Part shown: positions 43,914 through 52,334 of the stretch, one piece after another
How the letters are laid out: every line of letters begins with the position of its first letter
Numbering within the stretch: the first letter of the stretch is position 1
Assembly (NCBI GenBank): GCA_020440605.1
Contig: JAGRNT010000009.1
Coordinates: 1-64,000, forward strand
DNA length: 64,000 nucleotides
Direction of reading: 5' to 3'
Origin: a bacterium
GTDB taxonomy: Bacteria; 4484-113; JAFGCY01
Program-made: the position numbers and the translations under genes
The notes under the pieces: generated by a model
What the model saw: the letters and a program-made list of their open reading frames with translations, nothing else
Database searches by the model: none
Told to the model about the DNA's origin: nothing

Positions 43914-44144
43914 CTAGTTATCGGCAGGCTGCGGCGGATCTTCGCCGGGCTGCGGAATGGCAATGTAGTGGATGCGGCGTTCGAAGACGATCACGCGCTC
44001 GACGACCTCGCTGACCTTCTCGCGTACGATGAAACGCTTGCCGCTTGTCAGGCGCACGATCGTGTCAGGCGTGGCCTCGACGGTCTCGATCATTCCGGCG
44101 TTGAGTATGAAGCTCTCGCCGTTGAGTTTCGTTAGCTCTATCAT
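43914..44144 (-). CDS. flbD: FlbD/SwrD-family flagellar protein
   Basis: Predicted 76 residues. The family pattern is clear: MIELTKLNGESFILNAGMIETVEATPDTIVRLTSGKRFIVREKVSEVVERV. It is encoded in flagellar operons, and SwrD in Bacillus raises motor power. The tail here is slightly longer than usual (FERRIHYIAIPQPGEDPPQPADN). It heads the fliM-fliY-cheY-fliO-fliP run. The 145 bases upstream, before pfkA's end, hold a short GTGCC-AGAA-GGCAC hairpin and a TATAAA box. Confidence 0.92.
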   Translation of the reverse strand: MIELTKLNGESFILNAGMIETVEATPDTIVRLTSGKRFIVREKVSEVVERVIVFERRIHYIAIPQPGEDPPQPADN

Positions 44145-44289
44145 CCACTTATCCCGCAGTGCCTTCTGGCACCGAATGTCTACGTGGAGTTTATACCTGT
44201 TGTCAGCCGGGCTGCACAGTGGCTTTACCGGGAATTGCCGGATTGATACGGGGATTTAACAGGAGTGGAACTGGTGCCGGGCCGGGTGC

Positions 44290-45276
44290 TCAGCTGACCT
44301 CGATTGCCAGATCGTAGAGCTCACGGTCAATCGGCCGGCTGCCCTGCGTGGCGTTCTCCAGCGGGACCTCGACCATCTGCCCGTTCAGTTCGCCGACCAT
44401 CACGCCGTTGACATTGCGGAGCAGTGCGCTGACCGCGGCCTTGCCGCAGCGCGTGGCATAGATCCGGTCGGCGGCGGTGGGGGCTCCGCCGCGCTGGATA
44501 TGGCCAGGCATGCAGCCGCGCACGGTCACGGTCGCAGGCGTGTTCTCATCGATGTACTTCACGAGGTCGTAGGCGTCGTAGTCGGGGTTGTAGATCACCT
44601 CACCCGCACCTTCGGCCATCACGATCAGATGGAACTTCTTGCCCTGGCTGATGCGGCTCTCCACCATCGCCACGACTTCCTGCTGGCTCCAGGCGATCTC
44701 CGGCACGAGGATGATGTCAGCACCGCCGGAGAGGCCGGCATGCAGGGCGATGTGCCCGCTGTGGCGGCCCATGGCCTCCACCACGAAGGTGCGCTGGTGG
44801 CTTTCGGCCGTGTCCCTGAGCTGGTTGATGCAGTAGGTGAGGGTGTTGACCGCGGTGTCGAAGCCGATCGTGTTGTCAATCCCTGGGATGTCGTTGTCAA
44901 TCGTGCCGGGCGCGCCGATCACGTGGGCTCCGAGTTCCACGAGCTTCGCCGCTCCGCGGAAGGAGCCGTCGCCGCCGATCACCACCAGCCCGTCGATGCC
45001 GTGCTCGCGCAGGTTCCGCACCGCCCGCTGCTGGCCGCTCAGTTCGTACATCTCCGGGCTGCGGGCGCATTCCAGCTTGCTGCCGCCGCTGTTGACCCAG
45101 TTGGAGACGTCGCTGTTGGACATCTCCTCGATCTCTCCGTGGATCAGGCCCTCATAGCCACGGCGCACGCCGAAGACATTCAGATCCGCCGCACGCCCGA
45201 CTCGCACCACGGCGCGCACGGCGGCGTTCATGCCGGGCGAGTCCCCTCCGCTGGTCAGCACTGCGATGTTGCGCAT
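44290..45276 (-). CDS. pfkA: ATP-dependent 6-phosphofructokinase
   Basis: Predicted 328 residues; phosphorylates fructose 6-phosphate in glycolysis. Motifs: LTSGGDSPGMNAAVRA (ATP loop), VVIGGDGSFRGA (glycine after GGDG points to ATP rather than pyrophosphate), and the catalytic PGTIDNDIPG. EAMGRHSGHIAL and GHIQRGGAPTAADR also fit. ATG 45276 gives the normal N-terminus MRNIAVLTSGGD and follows TATAAT by six bases, a leaderless spacing; an in-frame start at 45393 would add 39 unconserved residues. It is divergent from the lipoprotein gene at 45345. Confidence 0.95.
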   Translation of the reverse strand: MRNIAVLTSGGDSPGMNAAVRAVVRVGRAADLNVFGVRRGYEGLIHGEIEEMSNSDVSNWVNSGGSKLECARSPEMYELSGQQRAVRNLREHGIDGLVVIGGDGSFRGAAKLVELGAHVIGAPGTIDNDIPGIDNTIGFDTAVNTLTYCINQLRDTAESHQRTFVVEAMGRHSGHIALHAGLSGGADIILVPEIAWSQQEVVAMVESRISQGKKFHLIVMAEGAGEVIYNPDYDAYDLVKYIDENTPATVTVRGCMPGHIQRGGAPTAADRIYATRCGKAAVSALLRNVNGVMVGELNGQMVEVPLENATQGSRPIDRELYDLAIEVS

Positions 45277-45282
45277 GGGGAA

Positions 45283-45288
45283 ATTATA
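45283..45288 (-). promoter_or_regulatory. -10 box TATAAT, leaderless start for pfkA
   Basis: Perfect TATAAT on the minus strand, ending six bases before ATG 45276. Confidence 0.65.
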
Positions 45289-45331
45289 GTTGGAGTGGGA
45301 AGTAGCGAAGGTTCTGGTTAGGTCAGGACCA

Positions 45332-45337
45332 TATAAT
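45332..45337 (+). promoter_or_regulatory. -10 box TATAAT, leaderless start for the lipoprotein at 45345
   Basis: Perfect TATAAT ending seven bases before ATG 45345. It is divergent from the pfkA box 44 bases away; both genes appear leaderless. Confidence 0.65.
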
Positions 45338-45344
45338 GTGATCA

Positions 45345-46487
45345 ATGCTCTTCGCCATATCACCCGTGAGTGTACGTTGGGAGATTTTCGCAATCCTGCT
45401 GCTTACGTCTGTCCTTTCTTCATGTAGGGCAACTCAGAGTCGCACTGAACACATAATCATCCATAGCACTGAGATTCCAGCATCCAAGCGACAGTTTCTC
45501 GGCGTCAGACTGCAGGATGACAGCGGACGGTTTGTGGCAATCTCCAACCGGCTTGACAGCGCAGGTGAGGCGGAGGGAGAACCGAGGGCGATACAGACTT
45601 TTCGCCTGCAGGAAGATGCCGGGAGCTTCACTGTAAACCTGGAACACGAATTCCTGCAGCCTGAATTGTTGCGGCCTTTTCGGATAGAGGACAATGGTGA
45701 TGTACTTTCCTGGCGTGGACTGAACTTTCTCGATGACATCAACAAGGATCAGCAGATAGCCCGGGCTTTTCGAAATGATGCTGAGATACGGGACTATCCG
45801 TTTCCGGAAAACTTCAAGGATGTGTTTCTGCTCGACCCTGCCCCAGGGCGACCTGGTCAGCGTGGTCAGAGTCTCGTGGTTGACTCCACCGGCCGACATC
45901 TTGTCATCAAAACGCTGGATGGCAACGTCGTTCAGCTGTGGCAGCAGGAAGATGAACTTAAGCAAGTGGCATTGCCGGCCTCAGAACTTAGAGAAATCAA
46001 CATGACGTGTAATGATGCGGCGGAAGTGCTGTTCATAACTGCTGATGCGAAAATCTACGGGCTGGATGACAACTTGGATTCACTGACTGAGAAGTCCGAA
46101 TTTGAATGGATCCGATTGCATTCCGCGATCATCAACAGAGTCTTTCAGAACTCATCCTACCGGATGGTAGCTTCCCGGGAAATAGCGGCTCTAGTTGATC
46201 GGGAAACTCGAAGGATCCACGTGCTGCTGTTGAACGGGGAGACGGCTGAACTTGAAATGTTCAGTTCGGCTGACCAGACGCCAGCCGGCAGACGAAGATC
46301 TGACAAAGATCATGCGATTGACCTTAAGTATCCAAACAGAAAACTTGCAGAGCGAAAGGAGATGGCTGACAATCAGGTTTCGTTGTACTGCAGTCTGATG
46401 GTGTATGGCAACAACAGCATTGCCGTGATTGATAGGGACTACCAGAGGGTGTTGGTTGTCAGTCCCAAGGTTGAAACGGTGGAATAA
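45345..46487 (+). CDS. Lipoprotein of unknown function, possibly propeller-like
   Basis: Predicted 380 residues. The signal EIFAILLLTSVLSSCRAT ends in a lipobox (LSSC). The mature part is beta-rich, with repeats of the type FLGVRLQDDSGRFVAI, SLVVDSTGRHLVIKTLDGNVVQLW and IAVIDRDYQRVLVVS that suggest propeller blades. I do not recognise a family. Base composition is more AT-rich than most neighbours. It ends just before a GGAG-hairpin array. Confidence 0.7.
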   Translation: MLFAISPVSVRWEIFAILLLTSVLSSCRATQSRTEHIIIHSTEIPASKRQFLGVRLQDDSGRFVAISNRLDSAGEAEGEPRAIQTFRLQEDAGSFTVNLEHEFLQPELLRPFRIEDNGDVLSWRGLNFLDDINKDQQIARAFRNDAEIRDYPFPENFKDVFLLDPAPGRPGQRGQSLVVDSTGRHLVIKTLDGNVVQLWQQEDELKQVALPASELREINMTCNDAAEVLFITADAKIYGLDDNLDSLTEKSEFEWIRLHSAIINRVFQNSSYRMVASREIAALVDRETRRIHVLLLNGETAELEMFSSADQTPAGRRRSDKDHAIDLKYPNRKLAERKEMADNQVSLYCSLMVYGNNSIAVIDRDYQRVLVVSPKVETVE

Positions 46488-46501
46488 CTTGCCGATTCTT
46501 T

Positions 46502-46600
46502 CTACTGCTGAAGCAGGTAGCTCCATCTACCGCTGAAGCCGGTAGCTCCAATTGTGCGACTTGCGCCGCACCTCCCTTGCCCGGATTGCTCCAGGCCTCC
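46502..46600 (-). repeat. Array of four GGAG-hairpin units after scpA
   Basis: On the minus strand, starting right after the scpA TGA: GGAGGCCTGGAGCAATCCGG (46577-46600), GGAGGTGCGGCGCAAG (46552-46575), then two units starting GGAGCTACC and sharing a GCTTCAGC core (46527-46549 and 46502-46524). The units mirror those after thrS and gdhA. Confidence 0.7.
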
Positions 46601-46601
46601 G

Positions 46602-47333
46602 TCAGATCAGGTCGTCCTGCTTCGCCTGTTCCAGCACGATGGCGTCGTCCCTGCGGGCGAAGGTGATCTCGCCTTCCTTGATCATCTCCAGCAGCACGAT
46701 GAAGGTGATGATCAGCGCGAAGACGTTGTGCTGCTCGATCAGCAGGTCCGTGAGCTTCTGCGGGCCCTGGCTGATGCGCTCACGGGCCTGGGTGCGCGCC
46801 GCCTCGCTGTCGAAGTCGTCGCGGAAGATCGTCACCTGGCGGAAGCGCGGACGGTCCAGCACTTCGCGAAACGCCGTCATCAGGTCGTAGACCGAGAGCG
46901 AGTCCATCGTATAGACGATCTCCGCCTCCATCTTCTCCACGATCTGCCTGGGCCAGTGGCGGCCGGTCTGCAGGTACATCGCCTGCAGGTCGCCGGTGAC
47001 TTCCTGAATACCCTGGTAGGCTGCCAGCTTCTGGGACAGCTCGGTGAGCGGATCGATCACGGCCTCGCCGGCTTCGCCATCCTCGCCCTCCTCGGGCTCG
47101 GGACGCGGCAGCAGCAGGCGGCTCTTCATCTCCACGAGGCTCGCCGCCATCGCAAGGAAGTGGTAGGCACCTTCCAGGTCGCGAACGCCCTCCTGCTCAA
47201 TCACGGCGAGGTACTGCTCCGTGATGGATGAGATGTCGAGGTCGAAGATGTCCATCTCATTGACGCGGATCAGGTGCAGCAGCAGGTCGAGCGGCCCCGT
47301 GAACTGGTCAATGCTGAGCTGGGTGGTAGTCAC
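46602..47333 (-). CDS. scpA: Segregation and condensation protein A
   Basis: Predicted 243 residues. The family N-terminus FTGPLDLLLHLIRVNEMDIFDLDISSITEQYL and YHFLAMAASLVEMKSRLLLPRP are present, as is the C-terminal winged-helix part (SVYDLMTAFREVLDR; ITFIVLLEMIKEGEITFAR). ScpA is the kleisin of the SMC-ScpAB condensin that compacts and segregates chromosomes. ScpB and Smc are not in the window. The GTG start follows a TATAAT box by eight bases, suggesting its own leaderless transcript in addition to read-through from the upstream protease gene 19 bases away. Confidence 0.94.
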   Translation of the reverse strand: MTTTQLSIDQFTGPLDLLLHLIRVNEMDIFDLDISSITEQYLAVIEQEGVRDLEGAYHFLAMAASLVEMKSRLLLPRPEPEEGEDGEAGEAVIDPLTELSQKLAAYQGIQEVTGDLQAMYLQTGRHWPRQIVEKMEAEIVYTMDSLSVYDLMTAFREVLDRPRFRQVTIFRDDFDSEAARTQARERISQGPQKLTDLLIEQHNVFALIITFIVLLEMIKEGEITFARRDDAIVLEQAKQDDLI

Positions 47334-47341
47334 GCGCTGCG

Positions 47342-47347
47342 ATTATA
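47342..47347 (-). promoter_or_regulatory. -10 box TATAAT, leaderless GTG start for scpA
   Basis: Perfect TATAAT on the minus strand, ending eight bases before GTG 47333 in the 19-base gap after the M50 protease gene. Confidence 0.55.
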
Positions 47348-47352
47348 CCGCC

Positions 47353-48018
47353 TCAGCCGGCGAGCAGCCAGGAGACGAAGTCATTGCCGAAGCCCGAACC
47401 GATCAGGCGCAGTACCCAGTTCACGATGAAGCCGAGATACAGGCTCAAGAGGCCCGTGAACATCAGCGCCATCAGGATCAGGAAGGTCACGCCGCGCATC
47501 CCGAGTTCCTGCAGCTGGCGGCCATAGGGATGCGGCAGCAGCATTGCGGCCACATGCCCGCCGTCCAGCGGGGGCAGGGGAATCAGGTTGAAGAACATCA
47601 GCACGATGTTGATCATGATGAAGATCCGCAGCACGAGATGCCCCCAGCTGCCGATCTCCGTGCCCATGGTGAAGAGCACATTGGCAATCCCGACGGTCAG
47701 CATCAGCTGGCAGAGGTTCATCGCCGGACCGGCGATGGCCACGAGGATCGTGTCGCGGCGGTAGTTGCTGTAGTAGGTCGGGTTGGTCTGCACCGGCTTG
47801 CCCCAGCCGAAGCCGAAGCCCATGAAGCTGGACATGATGATCATGATCGTCCCGGCGGGGTCCAGGTGCTTGATCGGGTTGAGGGTCACGCGGCCCTGCA
47901 GGCGCGGCGTGGGATCACCCAGCGCATTGGCCATCGCCGCATGCCCGTACTCGTGCAGGGCCAGCGAGAGCAGGATCAGCGGGATCGCGGTCAAGAAGTA
48001 CAGCAGGTCAAAATGCAT
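47353..48018 (-). CDS. Site-2-protease-type M50 metalloprotease
   Basis: Predicted 221 residues with about six hydrophobic helices. The zinc motif HEYGH lies in LALHEYGHAAMANALGD near residue 24. The third ligand region is NLIPLPPLDGGHVAAMLL near ~150. FGWGKPVQTNP and VAIAGPAMNL fit the compact S2P group without a PDZ domain (YwhC-like). It would cut transmembrane substrates within the membrane. The gene lies six bases after the CCA-type gene and before scpA, a neighbourhood seen in many bacteria. Confidence 0.92.
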   Translation of the reverse strand: MHFDLLYFLTAIPLILLSLALHEYGHAAMANALGDPTPRLQGRVTLNPIKHLDPAGTIMIIMSSFMGFGFGWGKPVQTNPTYYSNYRRDTILVAIAGPAMNLCQLMLTVGIANVLFTMGTEIGSWGHLVLRIFIMINIVLMFFNLIPLPPLDGGHVAAMLLPHPYGRQLQELGMRGVTFLILMALMFTGLLSLYLGFIVNWVLRLIGSGFGNDFVSWLLAG

Positions 48019-48024
48019 AGTGGC

Positions 48025-49407
48025 TCAGTCACCGTCCGTAGTTGCTTGATCGGCGGAGGACTCACCGAGGTTTACCATGCGCATGACGACATTCCTTTCA
48101 TCTTCCTCCGAGACAATGTGCCCGTCCAGGCGCAGGGCACGCAGCCGGCGGTGGCATTCCCCGACGGCCGGGCCCGCGGGAATCCCGAGGCGGATCAGCT
48201 CATGGCCGCTGAGTTCCGGCCGCACCAGGCTGTAGTCCAGCAGGTAGTTGAGCATCGCACGCCGGGTGGAGACGCCGCGGTCGTCCACGGGCATGTGGAT
48301 CAGCATCGCCAGTGCCACACTCTCGCGCGGGAAATGCTCGAGCAGGTCCACGATGCCGCTCGGGGGCATGTCGCTCGACAGCCGCTCGGGAACGCTGATC
48401 AGCAGGTGGCGCGCGGTCTGCATGCTGCGGATATGACGGGGGAAGATCCCGATGCGGTTCATCGCAGCCTCGAACCAGGTGTCGCGCATGGACAGCGTAG
48501 CCCAGGCCAGGCGCACGAGCCAGGGTTCCAGCTCCGTGCCCTCCAGCACCTCGCGCTGATTGCGCAGCACGATGTCCAGCGAGCTGCCCTGTTCCAGGGT
48601 CCACCAGGAGCTGATCCCGCCCAGAGCGTCATGCAGGCCCGGCAGGATCTGCGCAAGGTCCATCACGGCCCAGATCTCGTGCCAGCGCTCCTCGCGGCAG
48701 ATGCACTCCAGTTCGTAGCGCACGCGCTCCGGGCTGAGGGTATCGAGCATGTCCTCCTCGATGGCGCGGTGGAAGGCCGCCATGCTGGCCGGCTCCAGTT
48801 CCGCATTGAGACGGATGCTGTAGCGCAGGGCCCGGAACAGGCGGGTCGGGTCGTCATGGAAGGAAGCGCTGTGCAGGATCCGTACCTGGCGGGCTCGCAG
48901 GTCAGCCTCACCGCCCAGCGGGTCGAGCAGCACACCCTGGTCCGGGCTGAGCTCAACCGCCACGGCGTTGACACTGAAGTCGCGCCGCAGCAGATCCTCC
49001 TCCAGGCGCACTCCTCCGGTGTCGACTTCCGGCAGCTGGCCCGGTGCACTGTAGCTTTCGCGGCGGCTGCTGGTCAGGTCGATCGCGATGCCTTCCGTCA
49101 CGAGCGTGGCCGTGCCGAAGGCTTCGTTGACAACCAGTTCACCGGGCAGGTTGCGGTAGAGTTCGCGGGCGAAGTGGATTGCGTCACCCTCCACCACCAC
49201 GTCGATGTCACGCAGTTCATCGTAGAGGTTCTCGCGGGGGCGCTGGCCACCCAGACAGCGCAGAGCCTCGCGGGGCAGGCCGCCGACGAGGGCGATGCGC
49301 AGTCCGCTGCGGCGTGCCGCCGTTGCCAGGCGTTCGAGGATGTGCCGCCGGTCGACGGGGAAGGCCAGGTTGATCTCGTCGAGCAGTTGTTGTCCGCGCT
49401 GCGTCAA
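48025..49407 (-). CDS. tRNA nucleotidyltransferase/poly(A) polymerase family protein
   Basis: Predicted 460 residues of the class II nucleotidyltransferase family. Motifs: IALVGGLPREALR in place of the usual GGxVRD, the catalytic DIDVVVEGD, RRDFSVNAVAVEL, and the ribose/base-binding DDPTRLFRALRYSIRL. The C-terminal half is helical, with a HIPA-like hydrophobic bundle. Members add or repair tRNA CCA ends, or add poly(A); which one cannot be decided here. The TTG start is preceded by GATACT within about ten bases; no Shine-Dalgarno is visible. The C-terminal domain is longer than in minimal CCA enzymes. Confidence 0.85.
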   Translation of the reverse strand: MTQRGQQLLDEINLAFPVDRRHILERLATAARRSGLRIALVGGLPREALRCLGGQRPRENLYDELRDIDVVVEGDAIHFARELYRNLPGELVVNEAFGTATLVTEGIAIDLTSSRRESYSAPGQLPEVDTGGVRLEEDLLRRDFSVNAVAVELSPDQGVLLDPLGGEADLRARQVRILHSASFHDDPTRLFRALRYSIRLNAELEPASMAAFHRAIEEDMLDTLSPERVRYELECICREERWHEIWAVMDLAQILPGLHDALGGISSWWTLEQGSSLDIVLRNQREVLEGTELEPWLVRLAWATLSMRDTWFEAAMNRIGIFPRHIRSMQTARHLLISVPERLSSDMPPSGIVDLLEHFPRESVALAMLIHMPVDDRGVSTRRAMLNYLLDYSLVRPELSGHELIRLGIPAGPAVGECHRRLRALRLDGHIVSEEDERNVVMRMVNLGESSADQATTDGD

Positions 49408-49432
49408 ACCGGCCTAGTATCTCACGCGCAGC

Positions 49433-50065
49433 TCAGCTGAGGCTGCGGGCGTCGGTCTCCGTGATCAGTTCGCCATCGGGACCATGTACTGTGGCGGTCA
49501 CACTGCGGCGATGGCGGCGCATGATCCGCCGGCCGAGCATCCACATCCCGAGCAGCACGAAAGCGCCGATCAGCACCGGCAGCCAGATCCCGAGGGTGGT
49601 GCCGACTATGGAGATGCCGTCTTCCAGCAGGGAAAGCACGGGGTTGCCGGCACCGGCGGTGAGCATGGTTGAGCCCGCCCGCAGGTGTGCCTTGCCGTAG
49701 TGGATCGTGCCGGCCACACTGCCGCCGATGATCAGCCCGAGCACCATTGCCAGCAGCGGGTCCATTCCGGTGATCAGGCTGGTACTGAGCAGGGCGGCGG
49801 CCAGGGGCTTGACCACGAGGCCGATGCCGTCAAGGGTATTGTCCAGGCCGGGGATCTTGTCAGCGGCGATCTCCAGTACGACAGCCAGCCCGAAGACGAT
49901 CACCGCCTCGGTGCTGGACAACCACTGGAAGCTGCTGGCAAGGGTGATGTGCCCAGTGTTGGACAGCAGCGAAATCGCGAACAGCGGCAGGAAGGCCCGC
50001 AGTCCGGCAGCCGCGCTCAAAGACACGGCCATCAGGATCATCACTAGAACTTGGGGGAAATCCAT
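49433..50065 (-). CDS. DUF4126-type membrane protein
   Basis: Predicted 210 residues with five to six hydrophobic helices. The pattern LSAAAGLRAFLPLFAISLL ... ALVLEIAADKIPGLDNTLDGIGLVVKPLAAALL matches DUF4126, a family with no known function. The C-terminus is soluble and charged (RRIMRRHRRSVTATVHGPDGE). AAGGAG lies eight bases before the ATG. It shares a direction with cca, the M50 protease and scpA downstream. Confidence 0.82.
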   Translation of the reverse strand: MDFPQVLVMILMAVSLSAAAGLRAFLPLFAISLLSNTGHITLASSFQWLSSTEAVIVFGLAVVLEIAADKIPGLDNTLDGIGLVVKPLAAALLSTSLITGMDPLLAMVLGLIIGGSVAGTIHYGKAHLRAGSTMLTAGAGNPVLSLLEDGISIVGTTLGIWLPVLIGAFVLLGMWMLGRRIMRRHRRSVTATVHGPDGELITETDARSLS

Positions 50066-50157
50066 ACCCGCTGCTCCTTATTGTGGTGGCGCTCGTTAGG
50101 ACGCCAGCTTGCCTTGCGGGGTTTCAGTCAGGCCGCACGGGCCTAGTCCGGCCGCCT

Positions 50158-50352
50158 TCAACAGCCCAGCGGCGCCTGCACCATCCCACTATCGCTGTTG
50201 CTACTGCTGCCGCAGCAGGAGAAGGTGGAAGCGATACGCTCGGTCTTCATTGAGTGGCACTGCTCGCACTCAACCGGATCGGTCTCCGTGCGACCGACCA
50301 GGGCCTCGAATTCGGCCCCGCAATCCTTGCAACGATATTCATACAAAGGCAT
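50158..50352 (-). CDS. FmdB-type zinc-ribbon protein
   Basis: Predicted 64 residues. MPLYEYRCKDCGAEFEALV ... VECEQCHS gives the two CxxC pairs of the FmdB regulatory zinc ribbon. The C-terminal end is Cys/Ser-rich (FSCCGSSSNS). Members are found next to diverse operons and are proposed regulators. GGAGGAATC precedes the ATG. TACAAT at 50405-50410 on the minus strand predicts a leader of ~50 bases. Confidence 0.9.
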   Translation of the reverse strand: MPLYEYRCKDCGAEFEALVGRTETDPVECEQCHSMKTERIASTFSCCGSSSNSDSGMVQAPLGC

Positions 50353-50494
50353 CAGATTCCTCCGTGGAGCTGATGGTTTCTGATATCGGCTCCCGGCTGA
50401 CTATATTGTAGTAGGCTGCAGCATTGATGCATACCAGCGGGCTGCATGGATGTCATATGAAACCCCAGGCGCAGAGTAGAATGTCTGACAGGTG

Positions 50495-51430
50495 ATGGAC
50501 AGGCCAGAAGACAGGCTGCCGGGGGACAGCCCGGAGGAACTCTCCGGAGACCAGGTGCTGCCGGGCGGGGATTTCGATCCGGAGCCGGAAGGCTCACCCG
50601 CTCAGCCGGAACCATCCGGGGTTGCAGCTCCGCCCAGCCAGGCATACGATCCAAGGCGTGACAAGCCGGATTACCGGATCCGCCTGATGGCACTGCGCGA
50701 CAAGGCAATGAAACTGCATAATGCCCTGAGTACGATCGTGCAGATCTTTGTCGTGGTGATCGTCACCTACATCCTGTACTACGTCAGCTACATCTTCATG
50801 ATGATGTTCATGGTGGCAGGCGGTATTGCCAGCAGCAGCAGCGGACCCGGCAACTACCCCGGTGACGATATGTGGATGGTCATCGTGCCCTTCATCGGCG
50901 TGGCAGTCGGGATCGTGGCCGGCATCTCCCTGGCCTACGCACTGGGTGGCAGCATCAGGCGCTGGATCAACGGCATGCATCTCACGCGCTACCGCATGGC
51001 GGAAAGCTACCTGCACCACACGGATTTCCTGCGTGTCGTGGCCGAGGAGGACTTCACGCACATAATCATCGATGCCGTGAATGACATTCCCTCCCTGAAG
51101 TGGATCAGCCCATCCCGGCCGAAGACCCTGGAGCAGCAGCTCGAATTCAGTTCCTGCTACTGGAACAGCATCGTGCAGCTCAGTTACGGCCCCGGCCGGC
51201 TTGACAACGCCTCGCTGTTCCACGGCAGCTGGAACCACCAGGTCAGCCGCTGGTCACCGTACTCCTGCTGTGCCTGCTGCTGTCTGAGCGGCTCTCTGTG
51301 GATCATCACCTTTCCGGCAACGATCATCACGGCAAACTATCACTTGTACCGAGTTGCCAGGCTGGTCTGCACGATCGACTATCTGATAGAGGACCGCTTC
51401 GCCGGCAGTGGGGACGTTCCGGCGATCTGA
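50495..51430 (+). CDS. Membrane protein 1 of a lineage-specific paralogous cluster
   Basis: Predicted 311 residues. An acidic, Pro-rich N-terminus (~1-65) leads to two hydrophobic helices (~85-112 and ~125-150), a soluble helical domain (~165-245), and a C-terminal Cys-rich hydrophobic hairpin (SPYSCCACCCLSGSLWIITFP). The block LKWISPSRPKTLEQQLEFSSCYWN is shared with proteins 2 and 4 of the cluster (MRWLVPQRPGKLEDF; RLLVPDLPMTPEQQL). No known family is recognised. A TAGAAT box lies 12 bases before ATG 50495, and GTG 50492 is a possible alternative start. Confidence 0.7.
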   Translation: MDRPEDRLPGDSPEELSGDQVLPGGDFDPEPEGSPAQPEPSGVAAPPSQAYDPRRDKPDYRIRLMALRDKAMKLHNALSTIVQIFVVVIVTYILYYVSYIFMMMFMVAGGIASSSSGPGNYPGDDMWMVIVPFIGVAVGIVAGISLAYALGGSIRRWINGMHLTRYRMAESYLHHTDFLRVVAEEDFTHIIIDAVNDIPSLKWISPSRPKTLEQQLEFSSCYWNSIVQLSYGPGRLDNASLFHGSWNHQVSRWSPYSCCACCCLSGSLWIITFPATIITANYHLYRVARLVCTIDYLIEDRFAGSGDVPAI

Positions 51431-51446
51431 ATCTCAAGGGGAGAGG

Positions 51447-52298
51447 ATGCAGGAGGAACAGCGGCAGGAGCCAGGCTTTACCGGGGACCGTGAGTCCCGG
51501 ACGCCACCTTCTGCAGGATCAGAGCCTGAATGGACGGAATTCGGGATCAATGTCCCGCCTGCCCAGCGGACTGCCTATGCGGATCCTGCCGGCTCAGCCA
51601 TGGAACATGGCTATCAGCAGAGACTGATACAGCAGGTGTGGAGGGAATCCGAGGTTGTCAATTCCGCCACATCATCCAGCAGCTGTCTCGGCGGACTGGT
51701 GGTCTACACATTCTTTCGGGTCTTCAGCATTCTGCTCGAAGTCGTTGGCATACCGGTCACCGATTACGCTGGTTTCCTGCCAATCATCAGCCTGTTGGCA
51801 ATCGCAGTATCCCTGGGGGCATGGTCCCTTCTAAAGAAGCCTCTGCAGGGGTATTACACGGAGTTTCGCGCAACGGCCTATCGCAAGGCCTGCTCGGAAC
51901 TCAGGCATGGAGATCTGCTGGTCCGGCTGATAGACGGTGACTGGGTGGATGGCCTGATGGAACGCATCAACGGAAGCTTCGGCATGCGCTGGCTTGTCCC
52001 GCAACGGCCGGGAAAACTGGAGGACTTCGCAGTCTGGGGTGCCTGCTTCTGGGATGCGCTGCAGGACCTGGGCAGCCAGCGCCCGGTCGGCAGGCTGAAC
52101 CTCTGGAGGGGCGTGATAAACCACGTCATGCTCCAGCAGAAGCTGGACCGCTGCTGCTGCATCCTGTACTTCATTCCCGGGATTCCACTGAACATCCCGC
52201 TCTGGATATTCTTCAGCAACCTCTATGTCCAGCGCAGCGCCAGGATGACTGCTCTCGTCGACTATCTGACGAGACGGCGGAATTTGCTGCTTGAATGA
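51447..52298 (+). CDS. Membrane protein 2 of the paralogous cluster
   Basis: Predicted 283 residues. It follows protein 1 by 16 bases and shares its plan: a polar N-terminus, paired hydrophobic helices at ~60-85 and ~95-115, a soluble helical domain with MRWLVPQRPGKLEDFAVWGACFWDAL, then a Cys-containing hydrophobic hairpin (LDRCCCILYFIPGIPLNIPLWI). GGGGAGAGG before ATG 51447 is a strong ribosome-binding site, and no promoter is seen between the two genes. Function unknown. Confidence 0.72.
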   Translation: MQEEQRQEPGFTGDRESRTPPSAGSEPEWTEFGINVPPAQRTAYADPAGSAMEHGYQQRLIQQVWRESEVVNSATSSSSCLGGLVVYTFFRVFSILLEVVGIPVTDYAGFLPIISLLAIAVSLGAWSLLKKPLQGYYTEFRATAYRKACSELRHGDLLVRLIDGDWVDGLMERINGSFGMRWLVPQRPGKLEDFAVWGACFWDALQDLGSQRPVGRLNLWRGVINHVMLQQKLDRCCCILYFIPGIPLNIPLWIFFSNLYVQRSARMTALVDYLTRRRNLLLE

Positions 52299-52322
52299 TG
52301 CCACGACTTGCCATGTCTGGCA

Positions 52323-52328
52323 TATAAT
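52323..52328 (+). promoter_or_regulatory. -10 box TATAAT, leaderless GTG start for cluster protein 3
   Basis: Perfect TATAAT ending six bases before GTG 52335. A TTG at 52308 in the same frame would place the TATAAT inside the coding region, so the GTG start is preferred. Confidence 0.6.
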
Positions 52329-52334
52329 TGCAAT

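Noticed and set aside
44145-44289. Sigma-28-type flagellar promoter before flbD
   Set aside because: A TAAAGCC ... GGCTGACAA pair is only loosely like the TAAA-N15-GCCGATAA consensus and could be chance; a nearby TATAAA is equally plausible.
47221-49440. 739-codon plus-strand frame across scpA, the M50 protease and the CCA-type gene
   Set aside because: It is antisense to three well-supported genes; its His/Gln/Arg-rich translation is typical of a GC shadow.
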